Notes: generated by a model from the sequence alone, not told the origin. Numbered from the stretch's first letter, positions 54,157 to 63,242 are shown. The stretch: DNA of 64,000 bases from Bacillota bacterium (GCA_021784595.1 JAJYHT010000088.1:1-64000), one strand, 5' to 3'. A program made the numbers and translations.

Positions 54157-55092
54157 ATGAGGATGTTTAAGCGACACAAGATTACGGTGGTTGGAGCTGG
54201 CGCCACGGGCGCTACCACGGCCCACCTGTTAGCGTTGAAAGAATTGGGCGATATCGTCTTAGTCGATGTGGCAGAGGGCATTCCCCAGGGCAAGGCGCTC
54301 GACATGTGGGAATCCTGTCCTATTGAGGGATTATCCATTAAGGTGCTGGGCAGCAACGACTATGAACCAACCGCCAATTCTGATGTCATTGTTGTGACTG
54401 CAGGCATGCCCCGAAAGCCTGGCATGAGTCGAGACGACTTGCTGAAGGTCAATGCTGAAATTGTTTACCAGGTCGTGGAGAAAGCGGCTAAACTGTCGCC
54501 TGATGCGGTTATCATAGTGCTGACCAACCCGGCGGATGTGATGGCTTACGTGGCGCAAAAGGCCTCTGGCTTTCCGCACCGCCGGGTTATTGGACAGGCT
54601 GGGGTACTGGATTCGGCACGGTTTCGGACCTTCTTGGCAGAGGCGCTTAATGTGTCGCCTAGAGATGTCTCGGCCTTTGTAATGGGTGGGCATGGCGACG
54701 ACATGGTTCCGCTAGTTCGCTATTCTTATGTGGGTGGGATTCCAGTCGAAAAGCTTTTGCCCCGCGAGACCTTAGAGGCCATTGTGCAACGCACGCGCAC
54801 GGGCGGGGGCGAAGTATTGGGACTAATGAAGGTTTCAGCATTTTATGCTCCAGGATCCTCGTTGGCAGAGATGGTAAAAGCGGTACTGAACGACGAGCGC
54901 CGTGTGATTCCGGCCATCTGTTATCTGGATGGCCAGTATGGTGAAAAGGACATTTACGTGGGGGTACCCGCCGTATTGGGCGGTAACGGAGTCGAAAAAG
55001 TACTTGAGATCGATTTCACCAGTGAAGAAGCCGGTGCGTTCAAAAAATCCGTGGCCTCGGTACGCACACCATTGTCGATGTTGTCGTACTAG
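54157..55092 (+). CDS. mdh: Malate dehydrogenase
   Basis: A 311-aa NAD-dependent, LDH-like malate dehydrogenase. The Rossmann loop is VVGAGATGATTAHLLA, with an acidic residue after the second strand (VLVDVAEG), for NAD. The substrate loop ITAGMPRKPGMSRDDL carries the Arg that selects dicarboxylates, and the catalytic His is in VMGGHGDDMVPL. Starts 14 bases after icd. Confidence 0.94.
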   Translation: MRMFKRHKITVVGAGATGATTAHLLALKELGDIVLVDVAEGIPQGKALDMWESCPIEGLSIKVLGSNDYEPTANSDVIVVTAGMPRKPGMSRDDLLKVNAEIVYQVVEKAAKLSPDAVIIVLTNPADVMAYVAQKASGFPHRRVIGQAGVLDSARFRTFLAEALNVSPRDVSAFVMGGHGDDMVPLVRYSYVGGIPVEKLLPRETLEAIVQRTRTGGGEVLGLMKVSAFYAPGSSLAEMVKAVLNDERRVIPAICYLDGQYGEKDIYVGVPAVLGGNGVEKVLEIDFTSEEAGAFKKSVASVRTPLSMLSY

Positions 55093-55104
55093 AATATCCC
55101 GTCA

Positions 55105-55147
55105 TGGCATCGCGCGAGATCTTCTGAGGAGATTTCGCGCCATGCCA
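55105..55147. terminator. Long hairpin between mdh and malic enzyme
   Basis: A 17-base stem with one mismatch (C-C) and one G-T pair: TGGCAT at 55105 pairs with ATGCCA at 55142, GCGCGA with TCGCGC, and ATCT with AGAT, leaving a seven-base loop. No T tract follows, so it may end mdh mRNA from the 3' side or separate expression levels rather than work as a simple terminator. Confidence 0.5.
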
Positions 55148-55228
55148 GCGGTTTGACCGAAACGAGTCCCATTGCTGGTGATAGCGAGGGAAATTATTTT
55201 TCACGGGAATTAGGTAGGAGGCCAATCC

Positions 55229-56500
55229 ATGCAAAGTCGCGACCGCGCCTTGCATTATCACGAAGAGCATCGTGGCAAAATTCAAGTCCTAAGCAAAGTG
55301 CCGGTCCGCAGCCAGGAGGATCTGGCGCTGGCGTATACGCCGGGTGTGGCCGAACCCTGCCGTGAGATCGAAGCCAATCCGTCTCTAGTCAACCGTTACA
55401 CCAACCGAGCCAACACGGTGGCTATCGTGACGGATGGCACCGCGGTGTTGGGGTTGGGCGATATTGGCCCGATGGCAGGGTTGCCGGTGATGGAAGGCAA
55501 GTCTGTCCTCTTCAAGATGTTTGGTGGAGTTGATGCGTTTCCCATTTGTTTGGACACAAAAGATCCAGACAAAATTGTAGAAACCGTGCGCTTGCTGCAA
55601 CCGTCCTTCGGCGGAATTAATCTCGAGGATGTATCTGCCCCGCGCGCTTTCATGATTGAGGAAAAATTGCGCGAGACCTTGTCGATCCCGATCTTTAACG
55701 ACGATCAACATGGCACGGCGGTGGTTGTGGGCGCGGCTCTGACTAACGCTTTGCGCTTTGCTGGCAAAAGCATTGCCCAAGTCCGGATTGTGTTCAATGG
55801 AGCCGGTGCAGCCGCGATTGCGACCGCGCGGCACCTTTTAGCCATGGGCGCTCTGGATATTAGTCTGGTGGACCGGCAGGGTTTGATATACGAGGGACGG
55901 GCAGGCGATTCCAACCCGTATAAAGAGGCCATTGCCCGGTTGACGAACCGTGAAGCGCGCCGTGGTGGGTTAGATCAAGCGCTTAAAGGAGCCGATGTGT
56001 TCATCGGGGTTTCGGTGGCGGGAGCGCTGTCCATGGAAATGATGAAAGACATGAACCGCGATGCGATTGTATTTGCTCTGGCCAACCCGGTGCCTGAAAT
56101 CTGGCCTGTTTTAGCGATGGAAGCAGGAGCAAAAGTTGTCGGTACCGGTCGAAGTGATTTTCCCAACCAGATAAACAACGTCCTAGGGTTTCCCGGCATT
56201 TTCCGCGGCGCGTTGGATGTGGGAGCCCGGGAAATCAATGAGAGTATGCGTTTGGCAGCTTCAGCGGCGTTGTCCCGTCTGATTGCCGACAAGGACTTGC
56301 GAGATGATTACATTATTCCTCAGCCAATGGATCGACGGGTGGCGCCAGTGGTGGCGGCGGCAGTCGCTGAGGCGGCTAGGGAGAGCGGCGTGGCGACGGT
56401 TGACGTGTCACCGGAATGGGTAGCTGACCACTGCCGTCGACTTGTCAATGAGGTGCTGAGGATAGAGGATAAAATACTGGAAGGGGAGGATGGCGTGTGA
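55229..56500 (+). CDS. NAD(P)-dependent malic enzyme
   Basis: A 423-aa enzyme that decarboxylates malate to pyruvate, linking the TCA cycle to pyruvate. The N-terminal part holds LALAYTPGVAEPC and the catalytic Tyr region, then TDGTAVLGLGDIGPMAGLPVMEGK, the metal site EDVSAPRAF and FNDDQHGTAVV. The nucleotide loop is FNGAGAAAIATARHL. Its size fits the short bacterial MaeB-like form without the phosphotransacetylase domain. GGAGG stands upstream of the ATG, and its stop overlaps sucC. Confidence 0.93.
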   Translation: MQSRDRALHYHEEHRGKIQVLSKVPVRSQEDLALAYTPGVAEPCREIEANPSLVNRYTNRANTVAIVTDGTAVLGLGDIGPMAGLPVMEGKSVLFKMFGGVDAFPICLDTKDPDKIVETVRLLQPSFGGINLEDVSAPRAFMIEEKLRETLSIPIFNDDQHGTAVVVGAALTNALRFAGKSIAQVRIVFNGAGAAAIATARHLLAMGALDISLVDRQGLIYEGRAGDSNPYKEAIARLTNREARRGGLDQALKGADVFIGVSVAGALSMEMMKDMNRDAIVFALANPVPEIWPVLAMEAGAKVVGTGRSDFPNQINNVLGFPGIFRGALDVGAREINESMRLAASAALSRLIADKDLRDDYIIPQPMDRRVAPVVAAAVAEAARESGVATVDVSPEWVADHCRRLVNEVLRIEDKILEGEDGV

Positions 56501-57609
56501 AGCAGTATGAGTATTTGGCCAAGCAAATTTTGGCCGCCTATGGGATCCCTATTCCCGCAGGCAGAGTAGTGGACAACCCTCTACAAGCGTACCAAGCGGT
56601 TGAGGCAATAGGACCGGCAGCATTGAAAGCGCAAGTTTTGGTGGGCGGCCGGGGTAAAGCGGGAGGCATCAAGTTTGCCACCACCCCTGAGGAAGCCCAG
56701 AAGTTGGCTCAGGATATGCTTGGCATGAACCTTAAGGGGTACATTGTCGAACGGCTTTATGCCGAGGGAAAGTTGAACATTGAACAAGAACTGTATGTGT
56801 CTGTGACGACCGACCGGAATGCTAAGGCTCCTCTGGTGATGGCGTCGTTGGCTGGTGGAATGGAAATCGAAGATGTGGCCGACGAACAGATTGTCCGGCG
56901 CTATGTCGATCCGCGTGTGGGAGTGATGCCCTATTTTGGCCGTGAAATGGCATCAGCATTGGGATTGACGGGAACGATATTCAAAGAGTTCGCGGATTTG
57001 ATCGTGAAACTTTACACCATTTATCACGAAAAGGATGCCGAGTTGGTAGAAATCAATCCGTTGGCGGTTGTTAACGGACATTTGGTAGCTGCGGATGCGC
57101 GGCTGAATATTGACGACAGCGCAATGTTTCGCCACCCGGAGATTGAGGCGATTGAAGAAGGGTCGGAATTGGAGAAAAAGGTCCACGAAATTGGGCTGGC
57201 CTATGTTGAATTGGACGGGGACATTGCGGTCATGGCGAACGGCGCCGGAATGGCTATGGCCACATTAGATGCCATAGAATTTTTTGGCGGAAAGCCAGCC
57301 AACTTTTTGGATGCCGGCGGGGGTGCCTCGGTGGAACCCACCGCGCAAGCTTTAGGGGTGTTGGTCTCGATGGAGCCCAAAGTGATTTTTGTTAACATAT
57401 TCGGTGGCATTACGCGATGTGATGATGTTGCCCGAGCTATTCTCCAGGTTAAAGAAACCATAGGGATTCCCGTGCCATTAGTCGTGAGACTGGTTGGAAC
57501 CAACGAGGCAGAAGGCGTACGAATGCTGGCGGATAGCGGCATAGCGGCGTACTCGGAAATGGCTGAAGCTGCTGAAGAAGCCGTAAAATTAGCGGGGGAG
57601 GGACGTTAA
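56497..57609 (+). CDS. sucC: Succinyl-CoA synthetase beta subunit
   Basis: A 370-aa ATP-grasp subunit, forming succinyl-CoA synthetase with SucD. Landmarks are EYLAKQILAAYGIPIP, KAQVLVGGRGKAGGIK, EINPLAVV and the CoA-ligase part NGAGMAMATLDAIEFFGGKPANF, then FVNIFGGITRCD. GTG start overlaps the malic enzyme stop; GGGGAGG is seven to ten bases upstream. Confidence 0.95.
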   Translation: MKQYEYLAKQILAAYGIPIPAGRVVDNPLQAYQAVEAIGPAALKAQVLVGGRGKAGGIKFATTPEEAQKLAQDMLGMNLKGYIVERLYAEGKLNIEQELYVSVTTDRNAKAPLVMASLAGGMEIEDVADEQIVRRYVDPRVGVMPYFGREMASALGLTGTIFKEFADLIVKLYTIYHEKDAELVEINPLAVVNGHLVAADARLNIDDSAMFRHPEIEAIEEGSELEKKVHEIGLAYVELDGDIAVMANGAGMAMATLDAIEFFGGKPANFLDAGGGASVEPTAQALGVLVSMEPKVIFVNIFGGITRCDDVARAILQVKETIGIPVPLVVRLVGTNEAEGVRMLADSGIAAYSEMAEAAEEAVKLAGEGR

Positions 57610-57610
57610 C

Positions 57611-58480
57611 ATGGCCATTTTGTTGACAAGCCAATCCCGGGTCATTGTACAAGGGATGACCGGCAATCAAGGTCGATTTCACACGGGACAAATGGTGGCG
57701 TATGGAACCCAGGTGGTTGGTGGAGTATCGCCAGGCAAGGCTGGACAGTCAGTGGATGGGGTGCCGGTGTTTGACACCGTGCGCTCGGCCGTGGCCGAGA
57801 CTAAAGCGGATGCTTCGATTGTGTTTGTTCCGGCACCATTTGCCAAGGACGCTGCCTTTGAAGCCATGGAAAATGGTATCAAACTGCTGGTGATGATTCC
57901 CGAACACATCCCGGTGGAGGACGCTATCGCGATCGTCACGCGGGCTAAGGATTTGGGTGTGGTGGTCATTGGGCCGAATACCTTTGGCCTAATCTCTCCT
58001 GGCGAGAAGACTAAAATGGGGATTATGCCCAATCATATCTACAAACCGGGCCCCGTGGGCGTGGTCGCGCGCTCTGGGACTTTAAGCTATGAAATTGCTT
58101 TCAGTCTTACCAACGCCGGATTAGGACAGACCACCGTGGTGGGGATGGGCGGAGATCCGGTTGTGGGACAGACCTTTGTGTCGGTACTCGAGGAATTCAA
58201 GCGGGATCCCAAGACTCGCGTCATTGTCATGGTAGGAGAAATTGGCGGCAGTGCCGAGGAAGAAGCTGCGCAACATATTAAGGATCTCGGCAAGCCGGTG
58301 GTGGCTTACTTAGCTGGTCGCGCAGCACCTCCGGGCAAACGGATGGGCCATGCAGGAGCCATTATTGAGCGTGGCAGAGGCACTTTGGAAAGCAAAGAGA
58401 AGGCACTGACGGCAGCAGGCGCAACCGTGGTCACGATGCCATGGCAAGTAGCCCAAGCGGTTGCGGGTGTGTTGCAATAA
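57611..58480 (+). CDS. sucD: Succinyl-CoA synthetase alpha subunit
   Basis: A 289-aa CoA-binding subunit. QGMTGNQGRFHTGQMVAYGTQVVGG starts the Rossmann domain, GPNTFGLISPGE follows, and the phospho-histidine is in KRMGHAGAIIERGRGT. It begins one base after sucC and ends the TCA block before an intrinsic terminator. Confidence 0.95.
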   Translation: MAILLTSQSRVIVQGMTGNQGRFHTGQMVAYGTQVVGGVSPGKAGQSVDGVPVFDTVRSAVAETKADASIVFVPAPFAKDAAFEAMENGIKLLVMIPEHIPVEDAIAIVTRAKDLGVVVIGPNTFGLISPGEKTKMGIMPNHIYKPGPVGVVARSGTLSYEIAFSLTNAGLGQTTVVGMGGDPVVGQTFVSVLEEFKRDPKTRVIVMVGEIGGSAEEEAAQHIKDLGKPVVAYLAGRAAPPGKRMGHAGAIIERGRGTLESKEKALTAAGATVVTMPWQVAQAVAGVLQ

Positions 58481-58499
58481 CAAAAATTCTTAGGCCAAG

Positions 58500-58536
58500 C
58501 GGTACCGTGCAATGCTGACGGTGCCGTTTTGTTTTT
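58500..58536 (+). terminator. Intrinsic terminator after sucD
   Basis: CGGTACCGT at 58500 pairs with ACGGTGCCG at 58518 (nine pairs, one G-T) and is followed by TTTTGTTTTT. This is a good Rho-independent terminator and the strand-switch point before the minus-strand regulator. Confidence 0.85.
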
Positions 58537-58882
58537 AAGAATGGCGATAAAGGCTGACTTTGTGGCGGATCAAGGCCACCACCTCAGCCCACTCTTCGGG
58601 TGGCAAAATGGTTTGGGCTTCAAGCCATTCATCCCAGGAGAGGCCATAAGGCCGCAACACTTCGCGAGTGCGAGTTGGTCCGTATCCTGCTAATTGGAGT
58701 AAAAAATCAGGGTCCACTTTAAGCGCAAGGGCTAAGCTGTTGATTTGCTCAGGATCTGGAGCTGGGCGTTCGCCTCGTTCGATGCGGGACAAATATGAAG
58801 GACTGATGCCGCTTAGCGCCTCGATAGCTTTAAGCGTCAGCGAGAGATAGCGGCGGCGATTCCTGATGTAATCACCAAACAT
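58535..58882 (-). CDS. XRE-family transcriptional regulator
   Basis: A 115-aa regulator. The helix-turn-helix spans residues 5 to 60 (IRNRRRYLSLTLKAIEALSGISPSYLSRIERGERPAP), similar to Cro/CI. The C-terminal half (WDEWLEAQTILPPEEWAEVV) is probably a dimerisation or ligand part. GGAGGG stands seven bases before the ATG. It is divergent from another small XRE gene, with three palindromes between them. Confidence 0.85.
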   Translation of the reverse strand: MFGDYIRNRRRYLSLTLKAIEALSGISPSYLSRIERGERPAPDPEQINSLALALKVDPDFLLQLAGYGPTRTREVLRPYGLSWDEWLEAQTILPPEEWAEVVALIRHKVSLYRHS

Positions 58883-58938
58883 TCGATGTCCCTCCCGCCA
58901 AGATGGTGTGTCCTTCCTTCGCCATGGTACTCAAGATA

Positions 58939-58952
58939 TTGCCTATAGGCAA
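58939..58952. promoter_or_regulatory. Palindromic operator 1 (TTGCC-N4-GGCAA)
   Basis: First of three copies in the intergenic region of two divergent XRE genes; arms are identical to those of copies 2 and 3, the spacer is four bases instead of five. Nearest to the minus-strand regulator. Confidence 0.65.
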
Positions 58953-58977
58953 CAGTAAGCAGTCCAAAACATGGAAT

Positions 58978-59007
58978 TTGCCAAAATGGCAATAAATAGG
59001 GTATGAT
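58978..59007 (+). promoter_or_regulatory. Promoter overlapping operator 2
   Basis: TTGCCA (58978) and TATGAT (59002) are 18 bases apart and form a plausible promoter for the plus-strand XRE gene. Operator copy 2 (TTGCC-N5-GGCAA, 58978 to 58992) covers the -35 box. Confidence 0.6.
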
Positions 59008-59008
59008 T

Positions 59009-59023
59009 TTGCCAATCTGGCAA
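59009..59023. promoter_or_regulatory. Palindromic operator 3 (TTGCC-N5-GGCAA)
   Basis: Third copy, directly after the -10 box, where it covers the expected transcription start. Binding of a repressor here would block the promoter. Confidence 0.65.
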
Positions 59024-59037
59024 AGGGAATGGTTGTA

Positions 59038-59265
59038 ATGCCCACCTTAAAGGTCAATGTACCGGGTCTGCGTCAGTTTATGAAGGACAAAGGATGGTCC
59101 GAGCGCGAATTGGCACTACATATGGACCTGGCCTACTCCTACGTGAATCGCATCTTAAGTGAGAAAAGGCAACCGGGTGCTAAGTTCATTGCGGGTGCGC
59201 TTACGATAGGCTTACGCATTGAAGATGCCTTTATCATTGAGGATGTACCGCCGAAACCGTCGTAG
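59038..59265 (+). CDS. Small XRE-like DNA-binding protein
   Basis: A 75-aa protein that is little more than a helix-turn-helix: LRQFMKDKGWSERELALHMDLAYSYVNRILSEKRQPG, then FIAGALTIGLRIEDAF. The ATG at 59038 is about eight bases after AAAGGGA. It is divergent from the 115-aa XRE gene and shares its palindromic operators; one of the two may repress both. Confidence 0.75.
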   Translation: MPTLKVNVPGLRQFMKDKGWSERELALHMDLAYSYVNRILSEKRQPGAKFIAGALTIGLRIEDAFIIEDVPPKPS

Positions 59266-59292
59266 TGGAGATAGAAAATCTTGCTTGTTTGG

Positions 59293-59318
59293 TTAAACCC
59301 TTGATATCAAGGGTTTAA
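59293..59318. repeat. 26-base perfect palindrome
   Basis: TTAAACCCTTGAT and its exact complement meet without a spacer (centre at GATATC). It lies between the small XRE gene and hemA. It could end the XRE transcript on either strand as a hairpin, or bind a regulator of the heme operon. A clear T tract is missing. Confidence 0.6.
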
Positions 59319-59401
59319 ATTTGCTTTAATAAGGCTAGAGTGTACAGGGCACTTATAAGATTGCTCATTCGGGTACAGGCTAGAAGTTGAGGTGAAGTCG
59401 G

Positions 59402-60712
59402 GTGCAGATCCAAACGATTGGATTGAACCACCATACGGCTCCTTTAGAAATTCGGGAACGGGTCAGTTTGACGCCGGACCAAGTCAGGCAAGCGTATAAG
59501 ACTCGCCGCGGATTTGCCAGGATTGAAGGGGTCGTCATCGTCTCGACGTGCAACCGGACTGAGTTATACGTTGCGGGCGCTGTGGCGCTGGGAGAAGTGC
59601 TGAGCTGGTGGGAGTCTCTCACTGGGGTGGAACGCGCAGACTTTGTCGACTACCTGTATTGGTACCAAGATGCCGAGGCATACGACCATTTATTTAGGGT
59701 AGCTTCGGGACTAGACTCCATGGTTTTGGGAGAAACGCAAATATTAGGACAGGTAAAAGATGCCTATCAGTTGGCGGATGCCTATAAAGCGGTGGGCCCT
59801 TTGCACCGACTCTTCCACTATGCCCTGCGTGTCGGCAAACGCGCACATTCGGAAACCGGCATTTCTCATAATGCCCTATCCATGGGACATGCTGTGGTAG
59901 AACTGGCTAAAAAAGTTTTTGGCGACATCGCCCCGCTGACGGCTTTGGTTGTGGGGACTGGTGACATGGGTGCTTTAGTATCCCGACATTTGCATGCTAG
60001 TGGCGTGCAAAAAATATTAGTGGCCAATCGCACGGCAGACAACGCTCGGGCTCTAGCGCGAGAATTAGACGCAACCATAGTGGAGCTAACCCACCTAGAC
60101 GAAGCGATGCGTCAATCAGATATCATTGTGTCGTCTACCAGCGCTCCTGCCCCAGTCATTACCATACCGATGGCGCGACGGGCGTTTAAGGGACAAACAC
60201 AGCGTCTGCGGTTTCTTTTTGACCTTGCGGTGCCGCGCGATGTCGATCCCGGGGTGGCTAAATTGGGCTCAGGCATCTTTTTATATGATGTCGACGATCT
60301 CAAAGGGATAGTGCAAGCCAATCGCTTGCAAAGACAGAAAGAGGCGATAAAGGTCGAGCGGATAATTCGGGAGGAGCAGGAAACCTTCGTGGAAGAGTTG
60401 GGGGCAACTCGAGTGGGACCGGTTATTCGCTCGTTACGGGAAAAAGCGGAAAACATTCGACAAACAGAGCTTACCAAAGCGCTGGATCGTCTGCCAAATT
60501 TGACCGAACAAGAACGTGCCGTGGTGGATGACGCCACTCGTCTGATGATTAATAAGTTCTTAAACGACGCAATGGTCAGCATCCGAAGCTGGGGCAATGA
60601 CGGTGACAAGGCGGTTTACATTGAAGCACTGCGGGATCTATTTCGGTTGACCGAGCCCGATGACGGCAACGAACAACATCCGGTGGCGGGAGATGTGGCG
60701 CCGGAACAATGA
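59402..60712 (+). CDS. hemA: Glutamyl-tRNA reductase
   Basis: A 436-aa enzyme that reduces glutamyl-tRNA to glutamate-1-semialdehyde, the first step of C5 heme synthesis. IQTIGLNHHTAPLEIRE begins it, the catalytic Cys is in IVSTCNRTELY, and the region DSMVLGETQILGQVKDAY and the NADP loop LVVGTGDMGALVSRHL are typical. GTG start with GAGGTG eight bases upstream. First gene of the heme operon. Confidence 0.95.
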   Translation: MQIQTIGLNHHTAPLEIRERVSLTPDQVRQAYKTRRGFARIEGVVIVSTCNRTELYVAGAVALGEVLSWWESLTGVERADFVDYLYWYQDAEAYDHLFRVASGLDSMVLGETQILGQVKDAYQLADAYKAVGPLHRLFHYALRVGKRAHSETGISHNALSMGHAVVELAKKVFGDIAPLTALVVGTGDMGALVSRHLHASGVQKILVANRTADNARALARELDATIVELTHLDEAMRQSDIIVSSTSAPAPVITIPMARRAFKGQTQRLRFLFDLAVPRDVDPGVAKLGSGIFLYDVDDLKGIVQANRLQRQKEAIKVERIIREEQETFVEELGATRVGPVIRSLREKAENIRQTELTKALDRLPNLTEQERAVVDDATRLMINKFLNDAMVSIRSWGNDGDKAVYIEALRDLFRLTEPDDGNEQHPVAGDVAPEQ

Positions 60713-60727
60713 AGCCGGAGGGATACG

Positions 60728-61534
60728 TTGGGCCAAACTCTGTCAATAATCACTTTTTTTGGCTATTTAGGGGCTTCCGTGTTTTATGTGGGAGCCCTCT
60801 ATGATGGCCGAAGAGAGCAATGGGGTCGATGGGGTGCGTTACTAGGATGGTCTGCGCAGACGATATTCTTAGCTCATAATGCATGGGTTGTGCGGGGATT
60901 TCCGGTGGTTACCCTATACGATTGGATGTCGTTTTTTGTTTGGCTTATGATCTCGTTGTTTTTGGCGAGCCAAATCCGCCGCAGTTATGCCCACATCGGC
61001 AGTTTCCTGGTGCCGATCGTATTTTTATTATGGTTGATTAGCCAGTTTTTGGCACATCATAACACTGCCGCAGGCACACCGTTAATAGGTGGGTGGCTTG
61101 GATTGCATATTGCCTTGGCGACGGCGAGCTATGCCGCATTTTTGCTGGCAGCAGTATTTGGCATCATGTACATGGAGAAAGAACGTGAACTGAAAAACAA
61201 AAAAGTGCGCCTGTTTTACTATCGGCTGCCGCCGTTGGAAGATATGGATGAGATGGGTGCCCGGCTTATTATGATAGGTGTCCCATTGTTGACGGTGGCT
61301 TTATATTTAGGGGCTCAATGGGCCAAGTTGGTGTGGGGCCATTATTGGAGCTGGACGGCCAAGGAAACCTGGTCGTTTGTGATTTGGGTCGTATATTTAG
61401 GCTATTTGGCCCTGCGTTGGTTCTTTGGTTGGCGAGGACACCGCACTGCGATATATGCTATGGTAGCGTTTTTGCTAGTGATTATCAATTTTTGGGGCAT
61501 CAATCTTTTGTTTCCTGGCGCGGGATCATTTTAA
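60728..61534 (+). CDS. hemX: HemX/CcsA-like cytochrome c assembly protein
   Basis: A 268-aa membrane protein with about eight helices. The WWD-like motif WGHYWSWTAKETWSFV is in the loop near residue 205, as in the CcsA/CcmC/HemX group that handles heme. Between hemA and hemC, the Bacillus order gives HemX, which lowers HemA levels; a CcsA role in cytochrome c maturation is the alternative. TTG start with GGAGGG upstream. Confidence 0.85.
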   Translation: MGQTLSIITFFGYLGASVFYVGALYDGRREQWGRWGALLGWSAQTIFLAHNAWVVRGFPVVTLYDWMSFFVWLMISLFLASQIRRSYAHIGSFLVPIVFLLWLISQFLAHHNTAAGTPLIGGWLGLHIALATASYAAFLLAAVFGIMYMEKERELKNKKVRLFYYRLPPLEDMDEMGARLIMIGVPLLTVALYLGAQWAKLVWGHYWSWTAKETWSFVIWVVYLGYLALRWFFGWRGHRTAIYAMVAFLLVIINFWGINLLFPGAGSF

Positions 61535-61567
61535 ACCCGGAGTGCGACGGCAGAGGAGAATAGGCAG

Positions 61568-62470
61568 ATGATGAAAATCGGGACGCGCTCGAGTGCGCTG
61601 GCCGTAGCTCAAGCCGAGGCGGTCCAAAAGGCATTGCAAGGCCTCGATATAGAGAGCGTGTTAGTGACGTTTGATACCAAGGGAGACCAGATTTTGGACC
61701 GCGCCTTGGATGAAATTGGGGATAAGGGGCTTTTCACCACGGAATTGGAACGCGCTTTATTGGATCATCAAATCGACTTAGCAGTGCACTCGCTAAAGGA
61801 TCTGCCTACGCAACTTGCCGATGGGCTGACCATTGCGGCATATGCATTGCCAGAAGATGCCCGCGATGTATTGATTGCTGGAACCGGACAAAAGTTAGAC
61901 AATTTGCGACCAGGCGCCGTGGTGGGCACCTCGAGTCTGAGGAGGGCGGCTTTTCTAAGGGAGCGGCGGCCTGACCTTAAGATTGTGCCTGTGCGTGGAA
62001 ATTTGCAGACTCGGCTCGACAAGTGGCGAAATAATCAGTGGGATGGACTAGTGTTGGCCGCCGCAGGGGTACATCGTTTGGGATGGCAGTCGTTGGTATC
62101 TGAATATCTGGATCCTGCGGCCATCGTACCGGCCCCAGGACAAGGTGTGTTAGCTGTCGAAATGGCGCGAGATCACAAAGAAGTGCCGCGGGTATTGAAT
62201 CTGCTGAACGATGCTGGCATTGCCCCTCGCGTTGTGGCGGAACGTCAAGTGCTGGCCACACTGGCTGGCGGGTGTCAAATCCCGCTGGGTGCGTATGCCA
62301 CGGTACAGAGGGACCGCATTGAGTTAATCGCCAAAGTCGCGTCGCGAGACGGTAGCATTTGTCTATTGGCCAGTGGCCAAGATAGTGTGGCGAACGCCGT
62401 CTTGCTAGGACATACGGTGGGTCAAGAGTTATTAAGGCAGGGAGCCCATGAGCTTATTACCGCCGGATGA
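61568..62470 (+). CDS. hemC: Hydroxymethylbilane synthase
   Basis: A 300-aa porphobilinogen deaminase that joins four porphobilinogens. KIGTRSSALAVAQAEAV opens it, then FTTELERALLDHQIDLAVHSLKDLPTQL, GTSSLRRAAFLRERRPDL and the cofactor Cys in ATLAGGCQIPLGAYA. GAGGAGA before the ATG. It overlaps hemD by 23 bases. Confidence 0.96.
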   Translation: MMKIGTRSSALAVAQAEAVQKALQGLDIESVLVTFDTKGDQILDRALDEIGDKGLFTTELERALLDHQIDLAVHSLKDLPTQLADGLTIAAYALPEDARDVLIAGTGQKLDNLRPGAVVGTSSLRRAAFLRERRPDLKIVPVRGNLQTRLDKWRNNQWDGLVLAAAGVHRLGWQSLVSEYLDPAAIVPAPGQGVLAVEMARDHKEVPRVLNLLNDAGIAPRVVAERQVLATLAGGCQIPLGAYATVQRDRIELIAKVASRDGSICLLASGQDSVANAVLLGHTVGQELLRQGAHELITAG

Positions 62471-63242
62471 AACGCGGCCACTGTTGGGCCGCCAACTTTT
62501 ATGGCTAAGGAATTCGCCTGCGGTCCAAAAGGCTATTTTGCGATGCGAAGCGCTTGGTGCTCAAACGTTGTTGAGTCCGGTCAGCGAGCTGGTGGATGCG
62601 CCCACGGGGGAGGTCCTGGATCGCTTTTTAGGGCGTTTGGACCACTATGATTGGCTGATTCTGACCAGCCAAGAAGGGGTGGCCCGCCTTGTCAAACGGG
62701 TGCGCGAGATGGGGCTTGTGGTGCCTGCGCGACTGACCATCGCCGCTGTAGGAGCGAAAACCGCTGATGCGTTGAAATCTAGTCATATGCGCGTCGATGT
62801 TGTGCCCGACCAGGATTATAGTCAAGAGGGCTTAATAGCCGTCATTGCGCGATTAGGAAATTTGACGGGGCAGTCCGTGCTGCTGCCGATGGCCGAGCGA
62901 GCACGGAGGGAATTGGGCGATTACTTGGAATCCCAAGGCGCTCAAGTTGACCGCGTGGTGCTCTATACGTCACAATCGCGGCCGATTGAGCCCGAGGTTT
63001 TGGAGCGCCTGAGGTTGGGACTGATCGACGCCATTTTTTATACGGCATCCTCTAGCGTCGAGTATTTCGTGAATCAATTGCCACCCCCACAAGCTTATAC
63101 AGCGAAGAGGACCTGGGCGATCAGCATTGGGCCGCAAACGACCGAGACTTTGAAAAAATTTGGGATGGAACGCATAGCGGAAAGCGCTTGGGCATCCATT
63201 GACGCGATGGTCGATCAAGCCGTGGCTACGTTTTGGCCATGA
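62448..63242 (+). CDS. hemD: Uroporphyrinogen-III synthase
   Basis: A 264-aa, two-domain enzyme that closes the tetrapyrrole ring with inversion of ring D. The family is weakly conserved; landmarks are DWLILTSQEGVARLVKRV, IAAVGAKTADALKS, VLLPMAERARRELGDYL and FYTASSSVEYFVNQL. Position between hemC and hemB confirms it. Confidence 0.92.
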   Translation: MSLLPPDETRPLLGRQLLWLRNSPAVQKAILRCEALGAQTLLSPVSELVDAPTGEVLDRFLGRLDHYDWLILTSQEGVARLVKRVREMGLVVPARLTIAAVGAKTADALKSSHMRVDVVPDQDYSQEGLIAVIARLGNLTGQSVLLPMAERARRELGDYLESQGAQVDRVVLYTSQSRPIEPEVLERLRLGLIDAIFYTASSSVEYFVNQLPPPQAYTAKRTWAISIGPQTTETLKKFGMERIAESAWASIDAMVDQAVATFWP

